From: Candidatus Amesbacteria bacterium
GTDB lineage: Bacteria > Patescibacteriota > Microgenomatia > CAZETR01 > Amesbacteraceae
Assembly (NCBI GenBank): GCA_016219445.1
Contig: JACRNA010000019.1
Span: 1-41,106 of the forward strand
DNA length: 41,106 bases
Reading direction: 5' to 3'
How positions within the stretch are numbered: the stretch's first letter is position 1; each line of letters opens with the position of its first letter. The position numbers and the translations under genes were made by a program. This document shows, piece after piece, positions 8,274 to 15,460 of this stretch. The notes under the pieces were generated by a model, which was not told the DNA's origin, searched no databases, and worked only from the letters and a program-made list of their open reading frames with translations.

Positions 8274-8613
8274 TTTTAGTGCTTAATTGTAAAATAACAT
8301 GAGCTGTTCTTTTGTGACGGACACCGCCACCAAAACGTGAACCGTGAGCATGGCGGTCGGATCTTTTGGATCTTGGTCCTTCGCCGATAACCAATGATTC
8401 TATTTTCAAATCAGCTGGTGAAAGCTTAAAATTATTTTTGGCATTTGCGACCGCCTGTTGGATTACTTTTAGGATTATTGATCCTGCTGCTTTAGGCAAT
8501 AATTTTAATTGAGCTATCGCCATATCAATTGATAAATTCTTGACTGCATCGGTAATAAGACGCAACTTACGCGGTGATACAGGGATAAAGCTAGCTTTTG
8601 CAGAGATCTTCAT
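8257..8613 (-). CDS. rplV: 50S ribosomal protein L22
   Basis: Exit-tunnel protein, 118 residues. Conserved parts are [27 protein letters not shown] and the hairpin region [20 protein letters not shown], then [12 protein letters not shown]. It overlaps rpsS by four bases. Confidence 0.97.
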   Translation of the reverse strand: MKISAKASFIPVSPRKLRLITDAVKNLSIDMAIAQLKLLPKAAGSIILKVIQQAVANAKNNFKLSPADLKIESLVIGEGPRSKRSDRHAHGSRFGGGVRHKRTAHVILQLSTKNGTKS

Positions 8614-8894
8614 GTCTTATCCATGGTTCTTTTTACCATAGCTCCATGTCCACGGAAGGTTCTACTGGGAGCAAATTCTCCAAGTCTGTGACCCACCATG
8701 GCTTCATTAACAAATACATCGACAAATTTGTTTCCGGTATGTACTTGAAATGTAAATCCGACAAAGTCCGGCGAAATTTGTGAATTGCGTGCCCAAGTCT
8801 TGATAGGAGACTTGTTACCAGACGCGACCATCTTGACAATTTTACCTGCCAAATTTGAATCGATATATGGTCCTTTTTTTGAGCTTCGTGCCAT
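8610..8894 (-). CDS. rpsS: 30S ribosomal protein S19
   Basis: 16S rRNA head protein, 94 residues. It starts [19 protein letters not shown], and the conserved motif is [20 protein letters not shown] (the usual V.. MVGH.LGEF..TR). An AGGAG sequence about 11 bases upstream of the ATG, within the last codons of rplB, may serve as ribosome-binding site. Confidence 0.98.
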   Translation of the reverse strand: MARSSKKGPYIDSNLAGKIVKMVASGNKSPIKTWARNSQISPDFVGFTFQVHTGNKFVDVFVNEAMVGHRLGEFAPSRTFRGHGAMVKRTMDKT

Positions 8895-8895
8895 A

Positions 8896-9723
8896 TTATT
8901 TGTTTCTCCTAGAAACTAAATTTTTGTTTGAATATTTAAATTTATTGCGGGTTCTGTTTCCCCGGGCTGGTTTACCCCAGGGGGTCTTGGGAATCATCCC
9001 TTCTCCCGACCGTCCCTCTCCACCACCGTGTGGATGGCTCCTGGGATTTTGGGCAGTACCTCGGACAGTAGGACGGATACCCATGTGGCGTTTGCGTCCG
9101 GCTTTACCAAAATTGACATTTTTCCAATCCGGATTGGTCAGACTGCCAATGGTTGCTTTGCAATCAAGCTTGACTCGGCGGATTTCACCAGAAGGTAATT
9201 TTATCAGAGCATAGGCTTCTTCGAAACCGGAAACTATAGCCGAAGCCCCTGCCGATCTCACAAGCTGGGCTCCCTTTCCGGGAAATATCTCTATATTGTG
9301 AATTGGAGTACCAGACGGAATCAATCTAATCGGAAGAGTATTGCCAAGTGTCAAAGGTGCATGCTCCGACGAGACTACTTTGGCGCCGACCATCAAACCC
9401 TCTGGAGCAAGAATATAGCTTTGGGTACCGTCTTCATACTGAAGATGGGCGATATTTGCAGTGCGATTCGGATCATATTCGATTGCAGTCACAGTGGCTT
9501 TCATTTCAAGCTTTGTCCGTCTCCAGTCTATGTCTCTTAAGAATCTTTTGTGTCGTCCACCTTGATGCCGGACAGTCACGATTCCAGAGGCGTTTCGTCC
9601 ACTTTTTTTAGACAAAATAGAAGTCAAGCTCTTGCGTCTGATGTTTGTAGAGACATTTGACCAATCAAGTGCTGAGGATCCTCTCAGCCCTGGTGTAATT
9701 GGTTTGTAAAGCTTTAGAACCAT
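8896..9723 (-). CDS. rplB: 50S ribosomal protein L2
   Basis: Peptidyl-transferase-centre protein, 275 residues, standard length. Signatures: [20 protein letters not shown], the central [32 protein letters not shown], and the C-terminal [20 protein letters not shown] with the conserved functional histidine. Confidence 0.98.
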   Translation of the reverse strand: MVLKLYKPITPGLRGSSALDWSNVSTNIRRKSLTSILSKKSGRNASGIVTVRHQGGRHKRFLRDIDWRRTKLEMKATVTAIEYDPNRTANIAHLQYEDGTQSYILAPEGLMVGAKVVSSEHAPLTLGNTLPIRLIPSGTPIHNIEIFPGKGAQLVRSAGASAIVSGFEEAYALIKLPSGEIRRVKLDCKATIGSLTNPDWKNVNFGKAGRKRHMGIRPTVRGTAQNPRSHPHGGGEGRSGEGMIPKTPWGKPARGNRTRNKFKYSNKNLVSRRNK

Positions 9724-9726
9724 ATT

Positions 9727-10011
9727 TTACTTCTTCTCTTCAGCAGGGGCTGTAAATAATGCTATTTCTTTGTCTGTAGTTACAATTGCCTTTTTCCAGG
9801 ATGAATAATGTTTTTCGGTGCGTTTCTTGCCTACTCGCTTGGATTTTCCATGAACCACTAGAGTCGAAATTTTCAATACTTTGAGTCCAAATCTTTTGGC
9901 TATATCTTTTTTGATGGCGTCTTTACGTGCCAGCAAAGGAACTGCAAAAGTATAGCGCTTAAGGCTTGCATTTTTCAGGGATTTTTCGGTATAAATAGGT
10001 TTAAGCTGCAT
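9727..10011 (-). CDS. rplW: 50S ribosomal protein L23
   Basis: Exit-tunnel protein and docking site for trigger factor and SRP, 94 residues from the ATG at 10011 ([15 protein letters not shown]). The TTG at 10023 would add four residues. The motifs PIYTEKS, YTFAVPLLARKDAIKKDIAK and KRVGKKRTEKHYSSWKKAIV fit L23. The start overlaps the rplD stop by 11 bases. Confidence 0.96.
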   Translation of the reverse strand: MQLKPIYTEKSLKNASLKRYTFAVPLLARKDAIKKDIAKRFGLKVLKISTLVVHGKSKRVGKKRTEKHYSSWKKAIVTTDKEIALFTAPAEEKK

Positions 10012-10627
10012 ATTTGGTTTCAAGGGCTACTAACGCTTCGGTTGTAAAGATAACATTTGGACATACTGTCATCTGATAAACATTCAGTGACGAAGTGGTT
10101 GCGACCAAGACGCGATCAATATTTCTGGCGCTCAATCTAAATTTGGTTTGGCCTGGTTCTGTTACTAGTAGTATTTTATCTTTAGGGGCAATTTTGGAGA
10201 TCAAGGTTGCAATTTCTTTTGTCTTACCGGAGGCATCTTTGGATCCTTTGACGGCTGAGATTAATTTGGAATGAGCTTTTTGGGACAAAATGCTAAGTAG
10301 AGCAACTTTGACCATTTTGGATGGCATCTTTAGCTTATAATTTTGAGTTCCGTCGGGACCATGAGCTATGCCCCCTCCGACAAATATTGGGGCTCTGATA
10401 CTACCATGTCTTGCGCGTCCGGTACCTTTTTGTTTGTATATTTTACGAGTCGATCCCTGGACTTCACCACGAGTTTTGGTATGCGCAGACGAACTTCTCT
10501 GATTGGACAAATATACGCGGACAGCTTGGGCTATCAATTGGGGATTGAGCTTTGCTCCAAAAACTTTTTTGTCCAATTCAATCGGGGTTAGATCTTTACC
10601 TGATAAATTAAATACGGGGATTGTCAT
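10001..10627 (-). CDS. rplD: 50S ribosomal protein L4
   Basis: Assembly and exit-tunnel protein, 208 residues. The extended loop is recognised by [20 protein letters not shown] and [17 protein letters not shown]; the C-terminal domain contains [20 protein letters not shown]. In E. coli L4 autoregulates its operon through the leader mRNA. The structured leader just upstream of rplC makes a similar feedback worth testing here. It overlaps rplC by four bases. Confidence 0.97.
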   Translation of the reverse strand: MTIPVFNLSGKDLTPIELDKKVFGAKLNPQLIAQAVRVYLSNQRSSSAHTKTRGEVQGSTRKIYKQKGTGRARHGSIRAPIFVGGGIAHGPDGTQNYKLKMPSKMVKVALLSILSQKAHSKLISAVKGSKDASGKTKEIATLISKIAPKDKILLVTEPGQTKFRLSARNIDRVLVATTSSLNVYQMTVCPNVIFTTEALVALETKYAA

Positions 10628-11178
10628 TTTACTACCTCCAATTTTGCCAAAGTATTGGCACTTCCGGGAACAAGCCCCTTTACTAAAATTTTATTTTTTT
10701 CGACATCTACTTCCAAAACCAACAAATTTCGGACTTGGACATTTTGGTTTCCCATTTTACCCGGAGCGTGACGACCTTTGTACAATCTGCCCATTCGGGT
10801 TCCCCCCCCGGATGATCCGGGTGATCTTTCGCGGTCTGACTGGCCATGTGTTCTGGGTCCACCGGCAAAGCCCCAGCGTTTGACTCCTCCGGCAAATCCA
10901 CGGCCAATGGTCAGGTTTGAAATACTGACCATATCGCCTACTTTTATGACTTCATCCAACTTTATAGTTGAATTTGGTTCTAGGATTGTGTCTGTTTTTA
11001 TTTCTTTGAGCTTTTTTATTTTTGCGGTTTTCTGAAGATTGAGGAGAGTTTTTGAAGTACCAATTGGACGAATTACTGTAGTATTGGGGACAATAAGCCA
11101 AGTAGCAGCCATGCGCTTACCCTGCGCATTATAGCGGGCTGTCATGGTATCTTTATAGGCAAAAAAAGTATTGATCAT
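10624..11178 (-). CDS. rplC: 50S ribosomal protein L3
   Basis: Early-assembly protein, 184 residues from the ATG at 11178. The signature is GRGFAGGVKRWGFAGGPRTH followed by SPGSSGGGTRMGRLYKGRHA. The N-terminus (YKDTMTARYNAQGKRMAATW) corresponds to the usual GxKxGMTQxF..G..V..T, but the glycine/methionine motif is poorly kept. The frame is open further upstream through the terminator hairpin, so the longer reading (from 11211) is rejected. Confidence 0.96.
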   Translation of the reverse strand: MINTFFAYKDTMTARYNAQGKRMAATWLIVPNTTVIRPIGTSKTLLNLQKTAKIKKLKEIKTDTILEPNSTIKLDEVIKVGDMVSISNLTIGRGFAGGVKRWGFAGGPRTHGQSDRERSPGSSGGGTRMGRLYKGRHAPGKMGNQNVQVRNLLVLEVDVEKNKILVKGLVPGSANTLAKLEVVK

Positions 11179-11181
11179 AAG

Positions 11182-11221
11182 AGCATAAAAAATCCCGCAG
11201 ACGCGGGACAAAAATAATGCT
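11182..11221 (-). terminator. Intrinsic terminator/attenuator-like hairpin in the rplC leader
   Basis: Transcribed on the minus strand. A perfect 6-bp stem (TCCCGC 11203-11208 region and GCGGGA 11193-11198 region) around a four-base loop is followed by six T residues (11192-11187), ending nine bases before the L3 ATG. Outer arms AGCAT and ATGCT (11217-11221 and 11182-11186) can pair around the whole hairpin. Because rplC to rplO must be expressed, this is more likely a regulated attenuator or partial terminator than a full stop. Confidence 0.75.
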
Positions 11222-11239
11222 GTTTCCGCACTTGCCCTG

Positions 11240-11268
11240 ATTATACTACATCTTCACTTCAATATCCA
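11240..11268 (-). promoter_or_regulatory. Internal promoter upstream of rplC
   Basis: On the minus strand TGGATA (11268-11263), a 17-base spacer and a perfect TATAAT (11245-11240) lie across the end of rpsJ, the -10 directly following the TAG stop. A start near 11233 would give a leader of about 55 bases holding the terminator-like hairpin before the rplC ATG. Confidence 0.6.
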
Positions 11269-11554
11269 CACCGGCGGGGAGATCCATGTGGGAGAGAGAA
11301 TCAATAGTCTTGTCTGTCGGATCAATAATATCAATTAGGCGCTTATGGACGCGCATTTCAAAATGTTCGCGGGCATTTTTATCGACATGGGGGGAGGTGG
11401 TAACAACTATCAATTTTCTGTCGGTCGGAAGTGGAGTGGGACCTGAGACTTTAGCGCCGGTGGTCAAGGCTGTCTGGACAATCTTAGATGCCGCCTCGTC
11501 GATGACGCGGTGATCAAATGATTTGAGTCTTACTCGTAATCGTCCTTTTGCCAT
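11246..11554 (-). CDS. rpsJ: 30S ribosomal protein S10
   Basis: Small-subunit protein, also NusE in antitermination, 102 residues. It contains [40 protein letters not shown] and [20 protein letters not shown], all standard. It lies 17 bases after tuf on the same strand and is separated from rplC by a promoter and hairpin, so expression of tuf-rpsJ may be uncoupled from the rest. Confidence 0.98.
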   Translation of the reverse strand: MAKGRLRVRLKSFDHRVIDEAASKIVQTALTTGAKVSGPTPLPTDRKLIVVTTSPHVDKNAREHFEMRVHKRLIDIIDPTDKTIDSLSHMDLPAGVDIEVKM

Positions 11555-11571
11555 ATTTGAAAAGTGCTAAT

Positions 11572-12750
11572 TTATGCCAAGATTTTGGTTACCACACCGG
11601 CTCCGATGGTTCGGCCACCTTCGCGGACAGCAAAACGGTCTCCGACTTCGAGAGCTACCGGGGCAATCAACTTGACAGTCATTTTGGCGTTGTCTCCTGG
11701 CATAACCATTTCTACTCCCGTTGGAAGAGTGGCTTCACCCGTGACATCGGTGGTTCTAATATAAAATTGTGGTCGGTAACCCGAGAAAAATGGAGTGTGT
11801 CGTCCACCCTCTTCTTTTTTCAGGACATAGACCTCAGCTTCAAATTCTGTATGAGGAAGTACCGAGCCAGGCTTGGCCAATACTTGACCACGCTCAACTT
11901 GTTCTTTTTCGACACCACGAAGCAATATTCCGACATTATCTCCAGCCAATCCTTCTTCCAGCTGTTTTCTAAACATTTCGACACCAGTCACTACTGAATT
12001 TTGTGTAGCTTTGATTCCGACTATTTCGATAGCTTCGTTGACTTTGATTCTGCCGCGTTCGATTCTCCCTGTGACTACGGTTCCCCGTCCTTTGATTGAG
12101 AACACGTCTTCGACAGGCATCAAAAATGGCTTTTCCAAATCTCGGATTGGGTCTGGGACATAGGAATCGACTGCGTCCATAAGTTCCAAGATCTTAGCTT
12201 CAGCTTCTGGATCACCTTCAGTGGCTTTGAGTGCTGATCCGCGGATGACCGGAACCTTGTCACCAGGGAATCCATATTTTGTCAAAAGTTCACGGACTTC
12301 CATTTCGACCAGATCCAAAAGTTCTGCTTCGGAAACCATATCGCACTTGTTCATAAAGACAACTACAGCGGGAACATTGACTTGCTTAGCTAGCAAGATG
12401 TGTTCACGGGTTTGAGGCATAGGACCATCGGGAGCTGAAACTACGAGAATGGCTCCGTCCATCTGGGCGGCTCCGGTAATCATGTTTTTGATGTAATCGG
12501 CGTGTCCTGGAGCATCGATGTGAGCATAATGGCGCTTGGCTGTTTCGTATTCTTGGTGAGAAAGATTGATAGTCACTCCACGGGCGCGCTCTTCGGGAGC
12601 AGAATCAATATCTGCATATTTTTTAGCAACAGCCCAGCCTTTTTTGGCGAGGACACAGGTAATAGCAGAAGTCAGAGTAGTCTTGCCGTGATCGACATGA
12701 CCAATTGTTCCGATGTTGACATGGGGCTTGGTGCGCGCAAATGTTGCCAT
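11572..12750 (-). CDS. tuf: Elongation factor Tu
   Basis: GTPase delivering aminoacyl-tRNA to the ribosome, 392 residues from the ATG at 12750 ([20 protein letters not shown]). The P-loop GHVDHGKTT is at 17-25; DAPGHADY is G3 (with Ala where most have Cys), followed by NKCD and GSALK. Domains 2 and 3 follow, with [13 protein letters not shown] and [15 protein letters not shown]. The effector loop reads [17 protein letters not shown], slightly unlike the common TIN-AH form. A promoter ends 10 bases before the ATG. Confidence 0.98.
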   Translation of the reverse strand: MATFARTKPHVNIGTIGHVDHGKTTLTSAITCVLAKKGWAVAKKYADIDSAPEERARGVTINLSHQEYETAKRHYAHIDAPGHADYIKNMITGAAQMDGAILVVSAPDGPMPQTREHILLAKQVNVPAVVVFMNKCDMVSEAELLDLVEMEVRELLTKYGFPGDKVPVIRGSALKATEGDPEAEAKILELMDAVDSYVPDPIRDLEKPFLMPVEDVFSIKGRGTVVTGRIERGRIKVNEAIEIVGIKATQNSVVTGVEMFRKQLEEGLAGDNVGILLRGVEKEQVERGQVLAKPGSVLPHTEFEAEVYVLKKEEGGRHTPFFSGYRPQFYIRTTDVTGEATLPTGVEMVMPGDNAKMTVKLIAPVALEVGDRFAVREGGRTIGAGVVTKILA

Positions 12751-12760
12751 GATGTTTTGT

Positions 12761-12789
12761 ATTGTAAACAATAAATTTATTTACTGCAA
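12761..12789 (-). promoter_or_regulatory. Promoter of the tuf-rpsJ-ribosomal operon
   Basis: On the minus strand TTGCAG (12789-12784), a 17-base spacer and TACAAT (12766-12761) end 10 bases before the tuf ATG. The predicted leader is 2-4 bases. Confidence 0.6.
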
Positions 12790-12798
12790 GGGGGAAAT

Positions 12799-13311
12799 TT
12801 ATTCCATAGTAAGTTCTGGTCCTTTGCCACGAAATGAATTTACAAAGTTTGTAGCCAATTTTTCATCAAAACTTTTCATCTCTAAAATTCTATTCCAGGC
12901 AGTCAAGACTACTGGAAACTTTATTTGCGGATCAATAGTCACTATCAATTTTTTCATCCCCATCTTATTTCCAAATTCTGACAGCGTTTTTCCCAGTTCA
13001 CACTCTGTTGTCGCGCAATTATAGTGAATCACAATATATCCGTGTTCGAGTGAATGAATTAATTTATATTTGTCTTGTGGCGAATTATAAACTCCAGGTT
13101 TTATCCATTCGACATCATGGGGGCCAGAGGTAGGTGGGTATGAATTGTAGACAAACTTATCATTTTCAGTACTTGGCTTATGGTCACGCCCCTGATCATT
13201 GACCACTATTCCTGGCAAATTGGCAATTCTTCGATACATCCAATAACCCAGACCCACAATTACCAAAATTGTCCCAATGACCATTATCAAATTCTTTATT
13301 TTCTTATTCAT
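12799..13311 (-). CDS. DUF3105 membrane-anchored protein
   Basis: 170 residues from the ATG at 13311, which overlaps the stop of the DUF2283 gene (ATGA). One N-terminal membrane segment (about residues 8-26) is followed by an extracytoplasmic domain. The DUF3105 hallmarks are YNSYPPTSGPHDVEW, GVY, and LIHSLEHGYIVIHYNC. The function of the family is unknown. The histidine-rich HSLEHG motif could bind metal, but that is a guess. It lies between the DUF2283 gene and tuf on the same strand; the tuf promoter lies between its end and tuf. Confidence 0.85.
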   Translation of the reverse strand: MNKKIKNLIMVIGTILVIVGLGYWMYRRIANLPGIVVNDQGRDHKPSTENDKFVYNSYPPTSGPHDVEWIKPGVYNSPQDKYKLIHSLEHGYIVIHYNCATTECELGKTLSEFGNKMGMKKLIVTIDPQIKFPVVLTAWNRILEMKSFDEKLATNFVNSFRGKGPELTME

Positions 13312-13535
13312 CAATTGACGTATTTACTAATTATCTTTGGAAGATCTAGAGTAATTGAATCAAATTTGTTGTCCGGAAGTTTTTTGGATACATCCAAGAT
13401 TTCCATAGAAATTAGTTTATCGCCAGAATAGTCGGCCAAAAAATCCCCACCCAATTCTTCTGTTCGGGTACTATTTTTAGAATCAGAAAATCTGATCATC
13501 ATGGCATCTGATTTTAGATCATATGATATATTCAT
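13311..13535 (-). CDS. DUF2283 family protein
   Basis: 74 residues. The pattern ISYDLKSDAMMIRFSDSK, then GGDFLADYSGDKLISMEILD, matches the small DUF2283 family (YDxxxDalyI...DyDxxGxivGIEIL). Its function is unknown, and in other genomes it is often near toxin-antitoxin-like small genes. It is the first gene of a pair with the DUF3105 gene and has a promoter nine bases upstream. Confidence 0.8.
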   Translation of the reverse strand: MNISYDLKSDAMMIRFSDSKNSTRTEELGGDFLADYSGDKLISMEILDVSKKLPDNKFDSITLDLPKIISKYVN

Positions 13536-13544
13536 AGTCAGTAT

Positions 13545-13573
13545 ATTCTATACTTTTAACCTAGACTTTGCAA
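13545..13573 (-). promoter_or_regulatory. Promoter of the DUF2283-DUF3105 pair
   Basis: On the minus strand TTGCAA (13573-13568), a 17-base spacer and TAGAAT (13550-13545) end nine bases before the ATG at 13535. It overlaps the last codons of the preceding short ORF. Confidence 0.65.
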
Positions 13574-13704
13574 ACCAATAAGCAGTAATTACTACTGCCA
13601 TCTTTATCAGTGTAAGTATCAAATCTCATTATGGGAATATCTGGATAGCCTGCCGAGAGACCTGCTGACACGTGGGCCAATGAGTTCATCAAGTTTCCAA
13701 CCAT
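13561..13704 (-). CDS. Short 47-residue ORF, possibly a truncated DUF2000-like protein
   Basis: Reads MVGNLMNSLAHVSAGLSAGY, then a segment ending TDKDGSSNYCLLVCKV and a TAG stop. The start NxLAHVSAGL and later KDG resemble the N-terminal half of DUF2000 proteins, whose usual length is above 130 residues, so this looks 3-prime truncated. The 5-prime end appears intact: an extended -10 (TGA then TAAAAT, 13719-13711) lies six bases before the ATG. The family assignment is weak; it may be a relic or a genuine micro-protein. Confidence 0.35.
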   Translation of the reverse strand: MVGNLMNSLAHVSAGLSAGYPDIPIMRFDTYTDKDGSSNYCLLVCKV

Positions 13705-13742
13705 GTCTTTATTTTATCATCTTTTTTAAACGACAGAGTTTA

Positions 13743-13752
13743 CGCACGTGCG
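13743..13752. repeat. 10-base perfect palindrome CGCACGTGCG
   Basis: A self-complementary decamer in the non-coding stretch before the second ATPase gene. It could be a protein-binding site; nothing else supports a role. Confidence 0.3.
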
Positions 13753-13786
13753 CGTTGAATGTAAAAATAAAGTATCAAACCAGATC

Positions 13787-13805
13787 AAAAAGGCGTGGCC
13801 TTTTT
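13787..13805. terminator. Bidirectional intrinsic terminator, copy 1
   Basis: AAAAAGGC and GCCTTTTT pair perfectly around GTG, giving an 8-bp stem with A and T flanks on both strands. A second copy, identical over 17 bases, follows the ATPase gene at 15142. Confidence 0.7.
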
Positions 13806-13818
13806 AAGCACCTTAATA

Positions 13819-13874
13819 TTGACAATACGTGCGATATTATTTAAAATAAAGGACGTAATGTTACATTACGTCCT
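13819..13874 (+). promoter_or_regulatory. Promoter with 11-bp palindrome at the start site (second ATPase)
   Basis: TTGACA at 13819-13824, a 17-base spacer and TAAAAT at 13842-13847. A perfect inverted repeat follows: AGGACGTAATG (13850-13860), loop TTA, CATTACGTCCT (13864-13874). The predicted start near 13854 lies inside the left arm. The element may be a repressor operator or, as RNA, a hairpin just ahead of the ATG at 13881. Confidence 0.7.
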
Positions 13875-13880
13875 AAATAT

Positions 13881-15125
13881 ATGAACATATCAGACCAATT
13901 GCGTCTCCAGAATCCTTGGTGGACTGATCCAAATTATCAACCTACCGAAGCTCGCCTACCAAAACGAGAGCTATTTACGCAATTAATACACGATACTACC
14001 ACCCTAAAACAGATGATAAGTTTGACGGGGATGCGCCGAACTGGCAAAAGTACTTTAATTCGTCAAATAATTGCCAGTTTATTGGCTAATACCCCAGTAA
14101 TTTCAATCATGTATTTTTCTTTTGATGAACCAACCGTGCGCGAAGAGAAAGATACACTGGAAAAATTACTCACAGTTTATATACAAAATATATTGCATAA
14201 GCAAATCCATGAAATTAGTGAGACTTGTTACATCTTTTTGGATGAGATTCAACTTGTGCCATATTGGCAAGATATTCTTAAACGTTATTATGATCTAAGT
14301 CAGCACCTAAAATTTGTGCTCACAGGTTCTTCGAGTCTCTTTTTACGTACTAAATCCAAAGAGAGTTTGGCTGGACGGATATTTGAAAAACAATTGCCTC
14401 CATTATCCTATATGGAATATCAAACCCTTTTATCAAAAGGCTCATTTGATGAATATTTAGATTTTGGAGGGTTCCCAGAACTATTGGAACTGAATGACAT
14501 TTCTAAAAAGAGAGAGTATCTGAAATACTGGATAATTGGCAAAATTTTGGAAATAGATTTACCAAACCTCGGTGGGGTACGTTTAGTGGCCGAGTTTGAA
14601 CGTTTATTCTGGTCGCTACTGCCAAACACAAGTCAAATTATTCATTTTCCTAAATTGGGAGCTGAATTAGGAATCAAAAGAAATACTTTATTTAGGTATT
14701 TATCTTTATTACAAGGGTCTTTACTTATTAATGGCGTAGCGAATATTGCGGGCAGCTTCCGTTCTACCAGTCGAACATTACGCAAGCTTTATCCAGCCAG
14801 TCCAAACTTTTTAGCACTGTCACCCACTGAGTCGACTCCCGGAGCTCAAGCTGAGACATATGTTGCTCAAACTTTAATCAATAAATTTGGCACAGTCAAT
14901 TTGTATCACAAACGGGAAAAAGAAGTGGATTTTGTTTTGCCCGAGCAAAAAATGGCCATTGAAGTTAAATGCCAAAATACAATTCACAAAGAAGATTATA
15001 AATTTTTGATGCAATTTACCAAGGAAAAGAATTATCAACCACTTCTAATCACCAAATATCCAATTGTAGAATCTTTGCCTGTTCCAACTGTGGAATTATC
15101 GAAAATAGAAGAATATTTTAAATAA
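13881..15125 (+). CDS. AAA_14/DUF4143 ATP-binding protein, second copy
   Basis: 414-residue P-loop ATPase. Walker A is GMRRTGKST (50-58), Walker B FLDEIQ is near 118, and TGSSS follows. The DUF4143 part has FGGFPEL, a winged-helix-like LGAELGIKRNTLFRYLSLL, and C-terminal KEVDFVL with IEVKC, a spacing like the PD-(D/E)XK fold. It shares domain order but little sequence with the ATPase at 2145, so the two are not recent duplicates. It is a single-gene unit with its own promoter/operator, bounded on both sides by the same terminator sequence. The biological role of the family is unclear. Confidence 0.88.
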   Translation: MNISDQLRLQNPWWTDPNYQPTEARLPKRELFTQLIHDTTTLKQMISLTGMRRTGKSTLIRQIIASLLANTPVISIMYFSFDEPTVREEKDTLEKLLTVYIQNILHKQIHEISETCYIFLDEIQLVPYWQDILKRYYDLSQHLKFVLTGSSSLFLRTKSKESLAGRIFEKQLPPLSYMEYQTLLSKGSFDEYLDFGGFPELLELNDISKKREYLKYWIIGKILEIDLPNLGGVRLVAEFERLFWSLLPNTSQIIHFPKLGAELGIKRNTLFRYLSLLQGSLLINGVANIAGSFRSTSRTLRKLYPASPNFLALSPTESTPGAQAETYVAQTLINKFGTVNLYHKREKEVDFVLPEQKMAIEVKCQNTIHKEDYKFLMQFTKEKNYQPLLITKYPIVESLPVPTVELSKIEEYFK

Positions 15126-15141
15126 GGCTAAAAAGAGGTTT

Positions 15142-15158
15142 AAAAAGGCGTGGCCTTT
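15142..15158. terminator. Intrinsic terminator, copy 2
   Basis: AAAAAGGCGTGGCCTTT repeats 17 bases of the element at 13787. The stem is AAAGGC/GCCTTT around GTG. It lies 16 bases after the ATPase stop. The T-tract is only three bases on the plus strand, so termination may be stronger on the minus strand. Confidence 0.55.
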
Positions 15159-15175
15159 CAAAAGACGATGTTGCC

Positions 15176-15207
15176 TTGACAACAACAACAACAACAACAA
15201 CTAACAT
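15176..15207 (+). promoter_or_regulatory. Promoter with (AAC)7 tract in an over-long spacer
   Basis: TTGACA at 15176-15181 and TAACAT at 15202-15207 are 20 bases apart. The spacer is made of AAC units (seven AAC from 15181 to 15201). Six bases then lead to the ATG at 15214, the same geometry seen elsewhere in the window. Removing one unit gives the optimal 17-base spacer. A related promoter at 17801-17829 on the other strand has six units and a 17-base spacer. Confidence 0.6.
15181..15201 (+). repeat. AAC trinucleotide repeat, seven units
   Basis: Perfect tandem AAC from 15181 to 15201, continued imperfectly by TAAC. Slippage during replication could change the unit number. Confidence 0.9.
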
Positions 15208-15213
15208 GGAGCC

Positions 15214-15459
15214 ATGCCTACAGAAAAAGTTATTATACTTAATCCTGCTGATATTGACCTGAGAGGAGAAAGAGCTGTATCTTATTATAATTACGCTGAA
15301 TTACTACAAGATATTGTTGACAGTTCGATTGTTCAAGAACCAAATACCGCTGCAACTAAGGACAACATCAAACGGATTTATAAGGTTCTGTGTAAGGCAC
15401 GAAAACAATCTGGAAAAGCTGTGTTGAGGATGTTTGCTAATACTGGAGTAGGTTTGTAG
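15214..15459 (+). CDS. 81-residue orphan protein, unknown function
   Basis: I do not recognise a family. The product is soluble with no membrane segment or signal, starting MPTEKVIILNPADIDLRGER. The C-terminal half is basic and helical (KDNIKRIYKVLCKARKQSGK). An ATG at 15206 is out of frame and is ignored. The stop is one base from the fusA stop in convergent orientation. Expression should come from the AAC-repeat promoter directly upstream, whose -10 ends six bases before the ATG. The promoter geometry is the main argument that this is a real gene. Confidence 0.55.
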   Translation: MPTEKVIILNPADIDLRGERAVSYYNYAELLQDIVDSSIVQEPNTAATKDNIKRIYKVLCKARKQSGKAVLRMFANTGVGL

Positions 15460-15460
15460 T

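Noticed and set aside
8855-9214. Open frame of 119 codons on the plus strand across rpsS/rplB
   Set aside because: It lies opposite the strongly conserved rplB and has Pro/Arg-rich, family-less sequence; a shadow of the real gene.
5030-9723. Absence of Shine-Dalgarno sequences throughout the ribosomal operon
   Set aside because: Not uniform: rplP has GGGAGG eight bases before its ATG and rpsS has AGGAG, so SD-dependent initiation exists alongside A-rich starts such as AAAATAAT.
11179-11211. Longer N-terminus for L3 starting at 11211
   Set aside because: The extension is read through the terminator hairpin and its T-run and has no L3 similarity; ATG 11178 is preferred.
15181-15201. AAC tract as a CRISPR-like or ribosome-recruiting array
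   Set aside because: The unit is three bases with no spacers; the better explanation is a promoter spacer.
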